Positions 20,209 to 29,999 of a stretch of 64,000 bases of DNA are shown in pieces. This DNA comes from Pirellulales bacterium (lineage in GTDB: Bacteria > Planctomycetota > Planctomycetia > Pirellulales > Thermoguttaceae): NCBI GenBank assembly GCA_016936015.1, contig JAFGPV010000078.1, forward strand, positions 62,001-126,000, given 5' to 3'. The notes beneath the pieces are model-generated. The model saw only the letters and a program-made list of their open reading frames with translations, was not told where the DNA came from and searched no databases. The translations under genes were made by a program, and so were the position numbers. Position 1 is the first letter of the stretch. Each line of letters opens with the position of its first letter.

Positions 20209-20453
20209 CAAGCTCAGGGAGGTTGTTTTTTCCACAGGAATAACGACAAATCCCCTTCGTATGAGGGGGTGCTCGCGACTCGACCTTTGACAGGTCGAGG
20301 AACCGTTGTAGAATTAATAGTAAGTTGACTGCCAAAAACTTCCGGCGCGAGAGCGTTTCCTGCCAGAGGTATTCCCGCCTGAATGAGGGGCAATTGAGTC
20401 TCAATGAAGGGATGCCCCGCACCGCGATCCGGTTTTTTCGTAAGGATTCAGCA

Positions 20454-20660
20454 ATGTTTGGACTTGGCACTACAGAGCTAATCATTGTCGCCGTCATCGT
20501 CTTGCTCTTGTTCGGCTCGCGGCTGCCCAGCGTGATGCGTTCCCTCGGGAGAGGAGTCGTGGAGTTCAAGAAGGGCATTCAAGGAATCGAAGACGATATG
20601 GACACGGCCGCCAAGGCCAAGATCGAGAAGAAGGAAGAGCCGCCGAAAGAAGCCACTTAA
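20454..20660 (+). CDS. tatA: TatA-like twin-arginine translocase subunit
   Basis: The product has 68 residues. The ATG at 20454 has AAGGA 7 nt upstream and gives the canonical MFGLGTTELI start, one transmembrane helix (about residues 6-22), the FGSRLP hinge, an amphipathic helix (VMRSLGRGVVEFKKGI) and an acidic/basic tail. It belongs to the pore-forming part of the Tat system for folded proteins. A second TatA/B protein begins 10 bp after the stop. No tatC is in the window. Confidence 0.92.
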   Translation: MFGLGTTELIIVAVIVLLLFGSRLPSVMRSLGRGVVEFKKGIQGIEDDMDTAAKAKIEKKEEPPKEAT

Positions 20661-20669
20661 GAGTAAATT

Positions 20670-20942
20670 ATGGGTGAATTTTTCGGCCTCGGACCGACGG
20701 AAGTGTTGGTGCTGGGCGTGATTGCCGTGCTGCTTTTCGGGAAAAACCTGCCGGAAGTCGGCCGCAAGGCGGGTAAGTATCTCAGCCAATTCCGCCGGAG
20801 CGTGCAAAACATCCAACACGAGATCAACGCCGCAACCTCCGAGATCAACTCCGAGATGGGCGCCAACTCATCACCTTCGAGTGAAGACTGCCTCGATCGG
20901 GAAGAAACGACCGCCCCGAAGTTCGAACCCCCGCCGGGGTAA
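20670..20942 (+). CDS. TatA/TatB-like protein
   Basis: The product has 90 residues. It begins with a Tat helix (FFGLGPTEVLVLGVIAVLLF), then FGKNLPEVGRKAGKYL, a longer amphipathic region rich in polar residues (VQNIQHEINAATSEINSEM), and a Pro-rich end. The longer charged helix favours a TatB-like role, but the N-terminus is TatA-like, and sequence alone does not separate them. It is co-directional with the preceding tatA with a 9-bp gap, so they are probably co-transcribed. Confidence 0.85.
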   Translation: MGEFFGLGPTEVLVLGVIAVLLFGKNLPEVGRKAGKYLSQFRRSVQNIQHEINAATSEINSEMGANSSPSSEDCLDREETTAPKFEPPPG

Positions 20943-21071
20943 ATCGCCCCCTGGAAAGCCGCGACCGGCGGTCACGGGAAAGAAGTGGAAAATCCGGCCT
21001 CCCCACCTTAAATTTACAATCCCGGCCCACCTTTTCTCGGCTTCCCAATCAGGTACAATAATAGGCAGTTT

Positions 21072-21145
21072 GGGCGGCTAGCTCAGTTGGTTAGAGCGCC
21101 ATGCTCACACCGTGGAGGTCATCAGTTCAAATCTGATGCCGCCCA
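21072..21145 (+). tRNA. tRNA-Val (CAC)
   Basis: This is a 74-nt cloverleaf: acceptor GGGCGGC/GCCGCCC, D arm GCTCAGTTGGTTAGAGC, anticodon loop CTCACAC with anticodon CAC (codon GTG), T arm ATCAG/CTGAT around TTCAAAT, and discriminator A. No CCA is encoded. A TACAAT 20 bp upstream may be its -10. Confidence 0.94.
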
Positions 21146-21201
21146 TTTTATAAGGGGGAAGAGGCGACTTCGCGAGCCGGACAGCCGCCGGCTCTCCTTT
21201 C

Positions 21202-23148
21202 ATGCAGCCGCGCATCATTGGACCGCATCCGCTGGCCACCGACGATCGGGGGCGACTCCTCGCGCGGATCGGGACGGTTCTGCCCTACGAAAACGCGGTT
21301 ATCACTCTGCCGGGCATCCACGCCACGCAGCGGTCGGCCTACCTGGACCAACTCGACGAGCAGCGGGGCACCAGCGGCTTGGGGCCTCTGGACGAGGAAG
21401 AGCGGTCGGCTGTCTGGCGGAGCGCCGTAGACCTGATCATGAACGACGGCGTGATCCTGATCCGGCCCGATCCGGAGAACATGGCGCTCTGCTTTGCCGC
21501 CGACGAGTTGCTGCAGACGATGGTTCCCAAGACCCAAATCCATTTTCTCAACGCCCTGGACACGCGGGTCCGCAACGCCATCAAGCGGCGGGGCGAGAGT
21601 TGGCGGATCACGCCCCTGCCGAAAACGGTGGCCGAGATGAAGGCGATGATCGCCGCCTCGCGGATCGGCATCGGCCACCGGGAGATCTACTATTACAGCC
21701 AGTCCACCGGCACGCGGCTGCTGACCGGCCAGGAGTTCGCCCGGCTCCGCGCGCTCGGCGACGAGGACCTCAGGAGCCATCTCACCGAAATCCGGCGGTA
21801 CTGCACCTGCCGAAACGGATTGGATTACCCGGAGATCGACTTTTTCCTGGCCGATCCGACGTTTCGGGACGCGCTGACGGGCGTCGATTTTTCGGCGTTG
21901 GATCCGCCGGCCTTGCGGTCGGCCCACGCCGAACTGCTGCTCAAGCTCTCTGCGACGGTCCGGCCCGAACTGCGCCAGGACGACGTGGAAAATCCTGAGT
22001 GGCGGTGGCGGATGTTCGTCGCCCTGGTGCCGCACGGCGAGGACGTGGTTTCGGAGGAGGCGCTGCTGGGCCTAGGCACGGAATTCTACATGCAAATCCA
22101 GTGGCTGCCCGGCGGGCGGATCGAGCAGGGGGAGTTAATCTTCGACGAGGTGCTGGACGAGGCCCGCTCCGAGACGGGACGCTGCGAGCCGGCGTTCCGC
22201 AGCGACGACAAGGCCCGGGGATTTATCTTCAATCTCGTCCGGGAATACGGCGACGTGGAATACGTCAACGTGGGCCGGGTGGTGACGCCGTTGGCGCGGC
22301 GCAGGGTCGCCGGCGGACGGCGCGGGGTGTACGTCGTCGAATTGAAGCGCCGCGGGGAGGCCGGGCAGATCCTGAAAATCCTCCGCATGCAGCGGTGGGG
22401 AGTCCGCGAGCACCTCGACGAAGGAAAACCGCTGCTCCGCGCGATCATGGAGTCCGAGGAATACACGGAGTACATCCTCGACCGGCGGCTGGCCTGCCGG
22501 CAACTGGGAATGAATCTCCCCCACCGCCTGACCGCCTGCAAGATCGGCGAAAGCTATCACGGCCGCCAGGAGTGCTACCACGGCGCGCGGATCTGGACGC
22601 CGTACTTCGAGCGGGACTACATCCGCGGCATGGCCACGGACATGGTGCCGCGGTGCCGGTTTGAGAATCCCGATTTCGCACTGCGGTTCGCCGAGCTATT
22701 GGGCCGGGCCGCCGCTCCCAATCTGATCGTCTGCCGCCGCGACCTGGACGGCACGGTGATCTTCGACGACGGTGACGAAGTCTTGATCGAAGACGAGAAC
22801 GGGCTGCCGGTCGACCTGGTGGTCTCCGAATCCACCGGGGCCTTCGACGATTACACGACTCCGCTGCACCACTTTGCTCCTGATTACGCCGCGCCGGTGA
22901 ACAAGCGGACCGCGCTGCTCCCGGAGCCGGCGAAATTCGCCGAGGCGTATCTTGGCGCTTTGATCGTCCATTTCGACAGGATTCAACAGGAGTACCGCAA
23001 ACGGCGCCGCGCCTTCGACACCCTCTTCAAGCACCGCTTCCACGATGAAGGCGGAAGCCTCGCCTATCGCTGGGAACTCGTATTGAAACGCCTGGAACGA
23101 ACCGACCTCGGACGCCTCGAACAGGCCCTTCGCGACAACTTCGCCTGA
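21202..23148 (+). CDS. Uncharacterised 648-residue soluble protein
   Basis: No signal peptide or membrane segment is seen, so it should be cytoplasmic. I do not recognise the family. The C-terminal third has a sequence of elements that recalls a degenerate kinase-like fold: APNLIVCRRDLDGTVIFDDG in the position of a catalytic loop plus metal site, preceded by a helix-rich segment (FALRFAELLGRAA) and followed by DYTTPLHHFAPDYA. The mid part (about 270-400) is rich in beta-type segments with a GRVVTPLARRR basic stretch. It lies just after tRNA-Val on the same strand. Coding character is strong along the full length; the function is unknown. Confidence 0.75.
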   Translation: MQPRIIGPHPLATDDRGRLLARIGTVLPYENAVITLPGIHATQRSAYLDQLDEQRGTSGLGPLDEEERSAVWRSAVDLIMNDGVILIRPDPENMALCFAADELLQTMVPKTQIHFLNALDTRVRNAIKRRGESWRITPLPKTVAEMKAMIAASRIGIGHREIYYYSQSTGTRLLTGQEFARLRALGDEDLRSHLTEIRRYCTCRNGLDYPEIDFFLADPTFRDALTGVDFSALDPPALRSAHAELLLKLSATVRPELRQDDVENPEWRWRMFVALVPHGEDVVSEEALLGLGTEFYMQIQWLPGGRIEQGELIFDEVLDEARSETGRCEPAFRSDDKARGFIFNLVREYGDVEYVNVGRVVTPLARRRVAGGRRGVYVVELKRRGEAGQILKILRMQRWGVREHLDEGKPLLRAIMESEEYTEYILDRRLACRQLGMNLPHRLTACKIGESYHGRQECYHGARIWTPYFERDYIRGMATDMVPRCRFENPDFALRFAELLGRAAAPNLIVCRRDLDGTVIFDDGDEVLIEDENGLPVDLVVSESTGAFDDYTTPLHHFAPDYAAPVNKRTALLPEPAKFAEAYLGALIVHFDRIQQEYRKRRRAFDTLFKHRFHDEGGSLAYRWELVLKRLERTDLGRLEQALRDNFA

Positions 23149-23188
23149 CAAGTTCGCTGCGGGGGGGGGTGGATCGGGAAGTGACACG

Positions 23189-24910
23189 CTATTTACCCCC
23201 TTCTTCTTGCTCTTCACTTTTTTCTTCATCCTCTTCTTTGGATCCGTCTCCTGCCTGGTCTTCGGTTTTCATCAGGGCGGGTTGCAACTCCGCCTTGCGG
23301 ATCACCGTCGGTTCGGAGTCCGCGATGGCGAACGGTCCGGCGTTCATGGTCACTTTAACTTTATATTCGTCGGCCAACTGGTCAGGTACTCGCCACGAGT
23401 ACGAGCAGGTGAAACCTCAGCCATAGTCGAAGCTGCCTTTTTTGACGACTTCGCCCTGGGAATCGGTGATCGAAAATTTCGGTTTCTCGGGACGCTGCCC
23501 CTTGACCGTCATGTTGGAGACGGTCTCCTTGTCGGAACCCGTGATTTGAAGATTCAGATAGGCCTGTCCCGGATTGCTGTAAACGTTCACGTGGAGTGAA
23601 TACGGCGGGCCGAATTTGAGCGTCGTCGTCTCGCCGGCTTCGACGATCACCGGCGTGCCGTTCGAGGACCCGTTGGCGGAAACGATCGAGTCCTTCGATT
23701 CCACCGGCGACGAGGAGGATTCCGGGGCGGCGCTGAGGATCGCCTTTTTCAAGGCGCCGAACAGCGACGGCTTCGCGGCGGGCTTTTTCTCCTTCTTTTC
23801 GGCGGCCTCCTTTTTTGCTTTCTCCTCCTCCTCCTTCTTCTTGGCTTCCTCCTCCCAAGGCACGGTGATGTCATAGCCCAGGACCCGCCACGTGCCCACG
23901 GGCACGGCAGCAGGCTGGGATTTCTTCAGGTCCAGCACCAGGTAGCCCTGGGGACCGAGCAGGGTTACGCTGCACGGCGCATGGGGACTGACGACTTGCC
24001 CGAGGGTCGGCGCGGCGGGGGTCCACGTGATTTCATCTCCCGAGGGAGTCACCTTGACTTCGTAGAACTTGCCATCCAGGGCATTCAACTTGGAAAGATA
24101 TTGCTGGTGGGCGTCCACCACGCGGCCCGCAAAGAGGGCGGTGCTTTCCTCGGGATCGATCAAGAGCTTGTCGCCGTCCCGCGAATAGAGTTCTCCCTGG
24201 GGGCCGTGATTGCTCTCAGGCAGGGTAAGCAGGTCGTCGAACCGGCCGTTGCTGTTGAAGTCGATCACGGCGATTTTCCGCGGCTTGCCCCCCAGCGTGA
24301 TTTCGCCCTTGCGGTACGCGGCTGCCGACAACTGGGCGTTGACGTAACAAAAGTTTTCCTGCTCTTGCGCATTCACGCTGAAGAGGAAGGAGTAGTCGAG
24401 CTTTTGTCCGTCCACCTCGATCGTCAGGTCGGCGCGGGGAAACCGGCAATGTCCGTAGCTGGTGGACCCGCTCCCCAACGAATACGTCTGAAATTTACCG
24501 TCGATCGGCTTATCGTCCGTCAGGTCGCCGTTGCCGTTCAGGTCAAAATACAGGCGGTCGTACCCGTCCGATTTTTCATCCTTCTTGTCCAGCACGAAGC
24601 CGTATTGCTGCGAGCCGAGCTTCGCCGCGCCGCGGAAAGGATGCTTGGAGAAATACTTCTCCGGCTCTTTCTTCACGACCTCGGAGAACTTGTCCTCCGA
24701 ATTCCGGACCGCTTTTCCCTCCTGGATCTGCATGAAAAATGGCTGGGACGATACGTAGCGGTACAAATAGGTCTGGATGCTGAAATTCTGTTGCGAATCC
24801 AAACGCACCAGTTCCAGCGTGGACTTTTCGGCCTGGGCCGCACCACCCGCCGCCAGCAGCGCCGCGGCGCCGGCGATAAATCCGATCAACAAAGGATCCC
24901 GTGGTTTCAT
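23189..24910 (-). CDS. Exported selenoprotein C of the tandem family (Sec498)
   Basis: The product has 573 residues if the in-frame UGA at 23419-23417 (codon 498) is read as selenocysteine; a conventional call would stop there. Signal peptide to about residue 27. Two Asp/Asn loops (DLNGNGDLTDDK 123-134, DFNSNGRFDD 217-226) resemble EF-hand/dockerin calcium sites. A Lys/Glu-rich linker precedes a C-terminal beta-sandwich-like domain (TLKFGPPYSL). The Sec site reads FDYG-U-GFTC, giving UxxxC, and the frame continues for 75 residues to TAG with the same pattern as its neighbours. A 7-bp hairpin starts 14 nt after the UGA. It is last of three tandem paralogs. The start has GGAGAA upstream. Enzymatic role unknown. 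Confidence 0.85.
23386..23402 (-). promoter_or_regulatory. SECIS-like hairpin of selenoprotein C
   Basis: On the mRNA, GTACTCG pairs with CGAGTAC around a UGG loop, beginning 14 nt after the UGA. Position, size and the GU in the apical region resemble the minimal upper stem-loop of the E. coli fdhF SECIS bound by SelB. Confidence 0.8.
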
Positions 24911-24952
24911 AAACGTATTCTCCGATAGGGATGGATCGCGTTACGTTCAACC

Positions 24953-26701
24953 TCAGAGCAAGTCGAGAAGTGCGTTCAACTTGTTGTTTTTAGGCGGTTT
25001 CAATTCCGATTTCCGGATCACCGCCGGTTCCGATTCTTCCACGGCAAACGGCCCGGCGTCCATCTTGACCGCCACGCGATATTCGTCCGCCGGTTCCTCC
25101 GGTACTCGCCACGAGTACCGACAAGTGAAGCCTCAGCCGTATTCGAAGTTGCCCTTTTGGACGACTTCGCCTTTCGGATCGGTGATCGTCAACTCCGGCT
25201 TGGGGGGGCGCTTGCCGTCGACCGTCAGGCTGGTGACCTGTTCGCCCTGGGCGCCCTGCATGACAAGCGAAAACCGGACCGTGCCGGGCTGATAACTGGG
25301 CGTGACAGAGAGTCGATACGGGGGGCCGTATTTTAAAGTCGCGGTCTGCCCGGCCTCGATATGGATGATCGCATTCTTGCCGGAGCCGCGCGCCTGGAGG
25401 GTCGAAGAACGTTTCGTCTTTCGAAGAGCCTCCCGGAGAAGTTGGTTTTCGTCTTTTTTCTCGGTCTCGTTTTTCGCTTCAGGCGGCATTTCTTGCTCCC
25501 CTTGAAGTACATAAGAGAGCATGTGCCAATCGCCGGCGGGGATCTCGACCGGCTGCGATTTCGGCAAGTTCAGCGAGAGGTAGCCCAGGTCGCCGATCAA
25601 CTCCAACGCGCTGAAGGAGTGGTCGCTGACGATCTTTCCGAACGCCGCTTCTGCGGGCGACCACGACAGCGCGTCGCCCGTCGGAGAGACCTTCATTTCA
25701 ATAAATTTGCCTTCGTATTGATTGAGCCGGGCCAGGTATTGGCGATGGGCACTGGACCCGCGGCGCATCTCTACGGGCGTCATGTGCTCGGGATCGATCA
25801 GCAAGACGTCGCCGTATTGCGGGTAGAGCCGCTCCCCCGGCCCGATTTGCATGACGGTCATCACGTCGTCGAAGCGGCCGTTGCTGTTGTGATCGAGGAC
25901 GACGACGGGCGTTTTTTTCCCGTCCAGTTCGATTTCCCCCCGGCAATACACGGCCGGCGTCAACATGACCGTGACGTATTGCCGGACGCCTAACCTTCGG
26001 GTGTAGGAGTTGAAAAAGAAGGAATAATCGAGTTTCTTTCCGTCGATCTCGATGGGAATATCCACCCGCGGAAAACGAAGGGGCCTGTAGGCATTAATGT
26101 TTGCCACGATCCGTTGTTTCATCGCCTCTTTCGCCTTCTCCTGCTTTTTCTTTTCTTCCGAACTTTCTTCCTTCTCCTCGTCTTTTTCCCGCGGGGAAAT
26201 CTTCTTCGAGGGCAGGCGATACGTCCGCGTGACGCCGTCCTGCACGACGATCAGACGGCCGTCCTTCTCGGTGATTTCCGGCGGTTTCGGGGCTTCGGCG
26301 TCGATCGGCTTCTCGTCCGTCAGGTCGCCGTTGCCGTTGATGTCGAAATAGAGCCGGTCGTAGTCCTTCGACTCCTTGTCTTGTTTGTCGAGCACAAAAA
26401 CGAACTGCCTGGAACCGAGTTTCACGACGCCGCGGAAGGGGTCTTCGGCAACGTACTTTTCCGGTTCCTTTTTCACGAGCTTCTCGAAATCGTCCTCGCC
26501 GCCCGTCCGCCGCGCATTCTTCCCGAGATACTTGATGCTGTATTGGGCGGAGGCGTTGCGGTAGATCGCATTTCCCCGCGGGGATTGATCCAGCCGCACG
26601 AGTTCCAGCTTGCAGTCCTCGGCCCGGGAGACCGTGCAGAAACCGATCGCTGCGGCGGTGAAGAACAATCCGCAAAAAAGGAATCCTCTTCGTCGTTTCA
26701 T
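24953..26701 (-). CDS. Exported selenoprotein B of the tandem family (Sec523)
   Basis: The product has 582 residues with UGA at 25135-25133 as codon 523. The ATG at 26701 follows AGGAG and gives a signal peptide (MKRRRGFLFCGLFF, to about residue 29); an in-frame ATG at 26908 lies inside the preceding gene's tail. Loops DINGNGDLTDEK and DHNSNGRFDD match those of its paralogs. It has an extra charged insert rich in Glu/Lys. The Sec site is FEYG-U-GFTC, and the tail of 59 residues ends at a TGA at 24955-24953. A 9-bp hairpin follows 12-14 nt after the UGA. It is separated by 41 bp from A and 42 bp from C, so the three form an operon. Confidence 0.85.
25100..25120 (-). promoter_or_regulatory. SECIS-like hairpin of selenoprotein B
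   Basis: On the mRNA, CGGTACTCG pairs with CGAGTACCG (9 bp) around UGG. The conserved inner 7 bp start exactly 14 nt after the UGA, as in the other three genes. Confidence 0.82.
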
Positions 26702-26742
26702 GGCCAGATTCTCCTGAGAAGAAGGCTGATTCTCCCAATACG

Positions 26743-28386
26743 TCAATCCGTGCGCCGCCGGTCGGGCCGTTGGAGATCGCTCTTGCGCAGCATAGAAGGC
26801 TCGGAGTTGTCGAACGCGAAAGGTCCGCCCTCCATTTCGACCTTCACCTGATACTCGTCCGCCAATTCCGAGGGTACTCGCCACGAGTACCGGCAGGTGA
26901 AGCCTCAACCATATTCGAACGCGCCCTGTTGGACGACTTCGTCCTGGGGATCGGTGATGGTGATTTTCGGCTTGGGAGGCCGCCGCCCGTTGACGTAAAG
27001 ATTTGAGACCGTTTCGCCGTCGGCGCCGACGATGTATAAGGCGAGATGGGCGGTTCCCGGATTGAGATACTGGACCTTGACCTGGAGCTTGTACGGCGGG
27101 CCGACTTTTAAGGTCGTCGTCTGATCGGCCGTAACGCGGATGGCTTCGCTCTTGTTTGTGCCCCGGGCCGAAATCCGGGACTCGTTTTCCGGTCCATAGA
27201 GCGGTTCGTACCGCGCTGATTTCCTGGGCAAAGCATCCTCCAGGGCCTTTTTGAAGGCGGTGAACAGCGTCGCTTTATCGCCCGATTTTTTAGCGTCTTC
27301 CTTCTTTTCCTCCTTCGGAGGCTTCTTCCAGTCCTTGACGCTCCAGGTGTAGGAGAGCAGCCGCCACTTGCCCGCCGGAACCTCGGCCGGTTCGGAGTCT
27401 TTCAGCACTAGGGGAATGTAACCCCGCTTAGAGATCAATTCCACGGTGCAGGGAGTATGCGGACAGGCGATTTTACCCAGCGGCGCCGTCGAGGGGGTGT
27501 AGCCCAACTCGTCGCCGACGGGGGATACCTTCAGTTCATAATACTTGCCGTCTAAGGCATTAATTTTGCTCAGGTAGGGTTGACGCACGCTGCGGAGAGA
27601 CGAATCCTGCCGCTCCTCAGAAGTGACGTGTTCCGGTTCGACCAACAACTTGTCGCCGTAGCGGGGATACAGTTCCCCGTTGGAGCCGTGGGACATGTTT
27701 TTCATGGAGACCACGTCGTCGAAACGGCCATTGCTGTTGTAGTCGAGCACGGCCACGGGCATGGTTTTTCCGTCCAACGTGATTTCGCCCCGGCCATAGA
27801 CGCCGGCTTTGAACTGAGGATAAATATATTCTTTGTCCCAACCCTGTTCCTCGGCGAGAAAAGAATAATCAAACTTTTTCCCGTCCACCTCGATCGGAAG
27901 ATCCACCCGCGGAAAGCTGAGACGGATGTAGTTCTCGGGATATCGCGTAGAATTCTCGTCGGTCAAGGCGTCGAGGGGCTTGTCGTCGGTCAGATCGCCG
28001 TTGCCGTTGACGTCGAAGTACAGCCGGTCGTACCCTTTCGACTTTTCCTCCTGTTTATCGAATACGAATCCATATCGTTTGTCGCCGAATTTGACCGCGC
28101 CGCGGAGGGGAGTTTTTGCCACGTACTTTTCTGGCTCTTTCTTAACGGCCGCTTTGAATGCTTTTTCGAAGCCCGTATTTTGCTCTTGGCCGGGCCGCAT
28201 GAAAAAACCCTGGGAGTTCACACCGCGGTAGAGCCATTCGCTTTGACTCACGCCTTGGCCGGCGGGCTTCGCTTCCAACCGCACAAGCTCCAATGTGCAG
28301 TGTTCCGTTTCCGCCGCCTGGACCGAGAAGACCAACCCCGCCGCCACTGCCGCCGCCCAACTCAAGATCCTAAGCCAATGTTTCAT
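26743..28386 (-). CDS. Exported selenoprotein A of the tandem family (Sec494)
   Basis: The product has 547 residues with UGA at 26907-26905 as codon 494. The start ATG at 28386 gives MKHWLRILSWAAAVAAG, a clear signal peptide; ATG 28404 would add six residues. Calcium-type loops DVNGNGDLTDDK and DYNSNGRFDD are present. The C-terminal domain runs TLKVGPPYKL to FEYG-U-GFTC, followed by 53 residues ending at TGA 26745-26743. The tail keeps LADEYQVKV and GPFA in step with its paralogs. It is first in the tandem operon. A weak promoter (TTGACA at 28520-28515, 17 bp, CAATAA) lies upstream. Confidence 0.85.
26873..26891 (-). promoter_or_regulatory. SECIS-like hairpin of selenoprotein A
   Basis: GGTACTCG pairs with CGAGTACC (8 bp) around UGG. 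The inner 7-bp stem begins 14 nt after the UGA. Confidence 0.82.
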
Positions 28387-28516
28387 GATCGCGCCCTTTA
28401 TCATCCGTGGAAAAACCGCCGCCCGAGGCTCGACACCAAGTGTTAGTATTCTAGCATTACCAATCGTCGATGTCTACGTGTAGGGTGATTGTTATTGGTA
28501 AAAATATCTATTAATG

Positions 28517-29422
28517 TCAATCTTTTGGGAAGGATTTTATTGATTTGGGCGTTGATTTCACGTCCTCCAGAGTCACAAGCTCCTGTCTCTGAAACACGGT
28601 TCCTACCGAAAGGGCCTGGCATTTGACGCACTCCAGGCAGCGGATACAGCGCATGTCGCTCCCCCGCCGCTCACCCGGCCCGCGATACTTACACAAATCG
28701 CGGCAGAGGTCGCAGTCGCGGCACTTGCTCGGCTGGAACCGTAAAAACATCAACGATACGTAATTGGACAAGCTGAAGATCGCTCCCAGCGGGCAAAACA
28801 GCGTACACCAGGGCCGCCAGGTAAAAAGCATCCCCAGGACAAAGGCGGCCAGGATGCCTGTCTTCAGCGCCGAGGCCTTCCAATGCCACTGTCCGTCGGC
28901 GGTCAGCCAGGGAGAACTGAAGGGAATCGTCGCCTCGATGGCCCCGGCCGGACAAACCTTGCAAATAAACACCGGGTTGTCCTTCATCCCGAAAAAATAA
29001 GGGATCAGAAGGACCAATCCCCCCAGGACCGCGTAGCGCGTCAGGCCCATCCAGCCGGGCAACCGGAACTTGGGGGTGGGAATCCGGCCCACGAGGTCCT
29101 GCAGGAATCCGAAGGGGCAGGCCCAGCCGCACACCAGACTGCCGAACGTGGCCCCGACCGCCAGCAGCGTCCCCGCCGCCAAAAAGGGAAACACGTGCAG
29201 GGCGCTGTAATTGGCCAGCACGCCGATCGGGCAGGCGAACGTGGACAAGGGGCACGAATAGCAATGGAACACCGGCGAGCAGATCCCCATCCAGCGCAGC
29301 CCGGGCCAGAACAGCAACAGCGGGTTGAGCCAGAGCAGCAAGAACGCCGTCTGCACCCAGATTCGCCATCGGGCCAACCGCCGCACCAATCGCCGTGAAT
29401 TTTTTTTGACCATGGACGCCAT
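28517..29422 (-). CDS. NapH/ferredoxin-type polytopic [4Fe-4S] membrane protein
   Basis: The product has 301 residues with about five membrane segments. CxxxCP motifs occur in or next to membrane segments (YSCPLSTFACP, VCGWACPFG, CKVCPAGAIE, WCTLFCPLG). The C-terminal domain has two cysteine clusters (CRDCDLCRDLC and CIRCLECVKC) for two cubane clusters on the cytoplasmic side. This is the NapH/NosR/PceC-like layout that moves electrons between the quinone pool or ferredoxin and exported enzymes. It is 18 bp downstream of the small membrane protein and upstream of the three exported selenoproteins on the same strand, so it is a candidate electron source for them (inference). Confidence 0.85.
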   Translation of the reverse strand: MASMVKKNSRRLVRRLARWRIWVQTAFLLLWLNPLLLFWPGLRWMGICSPVFHCYSCPLSTFACPIGVLANYSALHVFPFLAAGTLLAVGATFGSLVCGWACPFGFLQDLVGRIPTPKFRLPGWMGLTRYAVLGGLVLLIPYFFGMKDNPVFICKVCPAGAIEATIPFSSPWLTADGQWHWKASALKTGILAAFVLGMLFTWRPWCTLFCPLGAIFSLSNYVSLMFLRFQPSKCRDCDLCRDLCKYRGPGERRGSDMRCIRCLECVKCQALSVGTVFQRQELVTLEDVKSTPKSIKSFPKD

Positions 29423-29440
29423 GACCTTCCGTTACTTCAC

Positions 29441-29953
29441 TCACGTAGGGCAGGCGGCAGGCCCTTTCTTGCCACCTTCGCCACCGCTGCCGGTGGCGCT
29501 TGCCACGGCGGCCTGATTGGCCCAGACGAGCTGCCCGGTGGGAGAGCGTTGGATGCCGTCCACGGTAACGGCCCGGTTTACCGTCAGTTCCGACTCCTGG
29601 GTGAGGATCTCCTTCTGCCGTTCCCTGTCTTCGGTTTTCATCTTCGGCGGCGGAGGAATGGGCGGAGCGCCCGATTCCCAGCCCGGTCCGAATCCGGGCG
29701 GCCCCCAATCCGGCGGAGGCGGCGGCGGTTGCTGATCGTCGATCACCTCGACCGTGTATTTCTCCACACGCTTCTCGACGACCGGAATCAGATGATACAG
29801 CGCGCCGTAGATGATCCCGCAGATTCCCGCGGCAAACAACAGCAAGGGAACGAACCGATATCCGAAAACCGTCCACTGCCCGGGCCGAAGCAACGCAGCG
29901 GACACGCTCCGTGTGCCGTTTGCGTTCTTTCGAGATTCAGTTGGATCCGTCAT
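29441..29953 (-). CDS. Small membrane-anchored Pro-rich protein, unknown
   Basis: The product has 170 residues. I placed the start at 29953 (MTDPTESRK) because the frame further upstream runs into tRNA-Sec. One transmembrane helix (FVPLLLFAAGICGIIYGAL, about residues 31-49) is followed by a charged segment, a poly-Pro linker, a helical KTEDRERQKEIL stretch and a Gly/Ala-rich end GPAACPT. It is not a known family to me. Position between tRNA-Sec and the Fe-S membrane protein (18 bp) suggests a shared transcript. It ends with TGA followed by Val-Lys-stop; see rejected items. Confidence 0.6.
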   Translation of the reverse strand: MTDPTESRKNANGTRSVSAALLRPGQWTVFGYRFVPLLLFAAGICGIIYGALYHLIPVVEKRVEKYTVEVIDDQQPPPPPPDWGPPGFGPGWESGAPPIPPPPKMKTEDRERQKEILTQESELTVNRAVTVDGIQRSPTGQLVWANQAAVASATGSGGEGGKKGPAACPT

Positions 29954-29999
29954 GCAACGGACGGCACACGGCGTGTGCCTGCTACGAGATGAAAAATGG

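Noticed and set aside
26701-26908. An upstream Met start for selenoprotein B at 26908
   Set aside because: The 69 extra residues would be encoded by the read-through tail of selenoprotein A in another frame and would bury the signal peptide; ATG 26701 has a good ribosome-binding site.
29435-29446. A fifth possible Sec codon: the small membrane protein ends CPT then UGA then Val-Lys-stop, which would make a CxxU motif
   Set aside because: There is no conserved tail, a stop follows after two codons, and the downstream stem is small, at a different distance and overlaps the start codons of the next gene.
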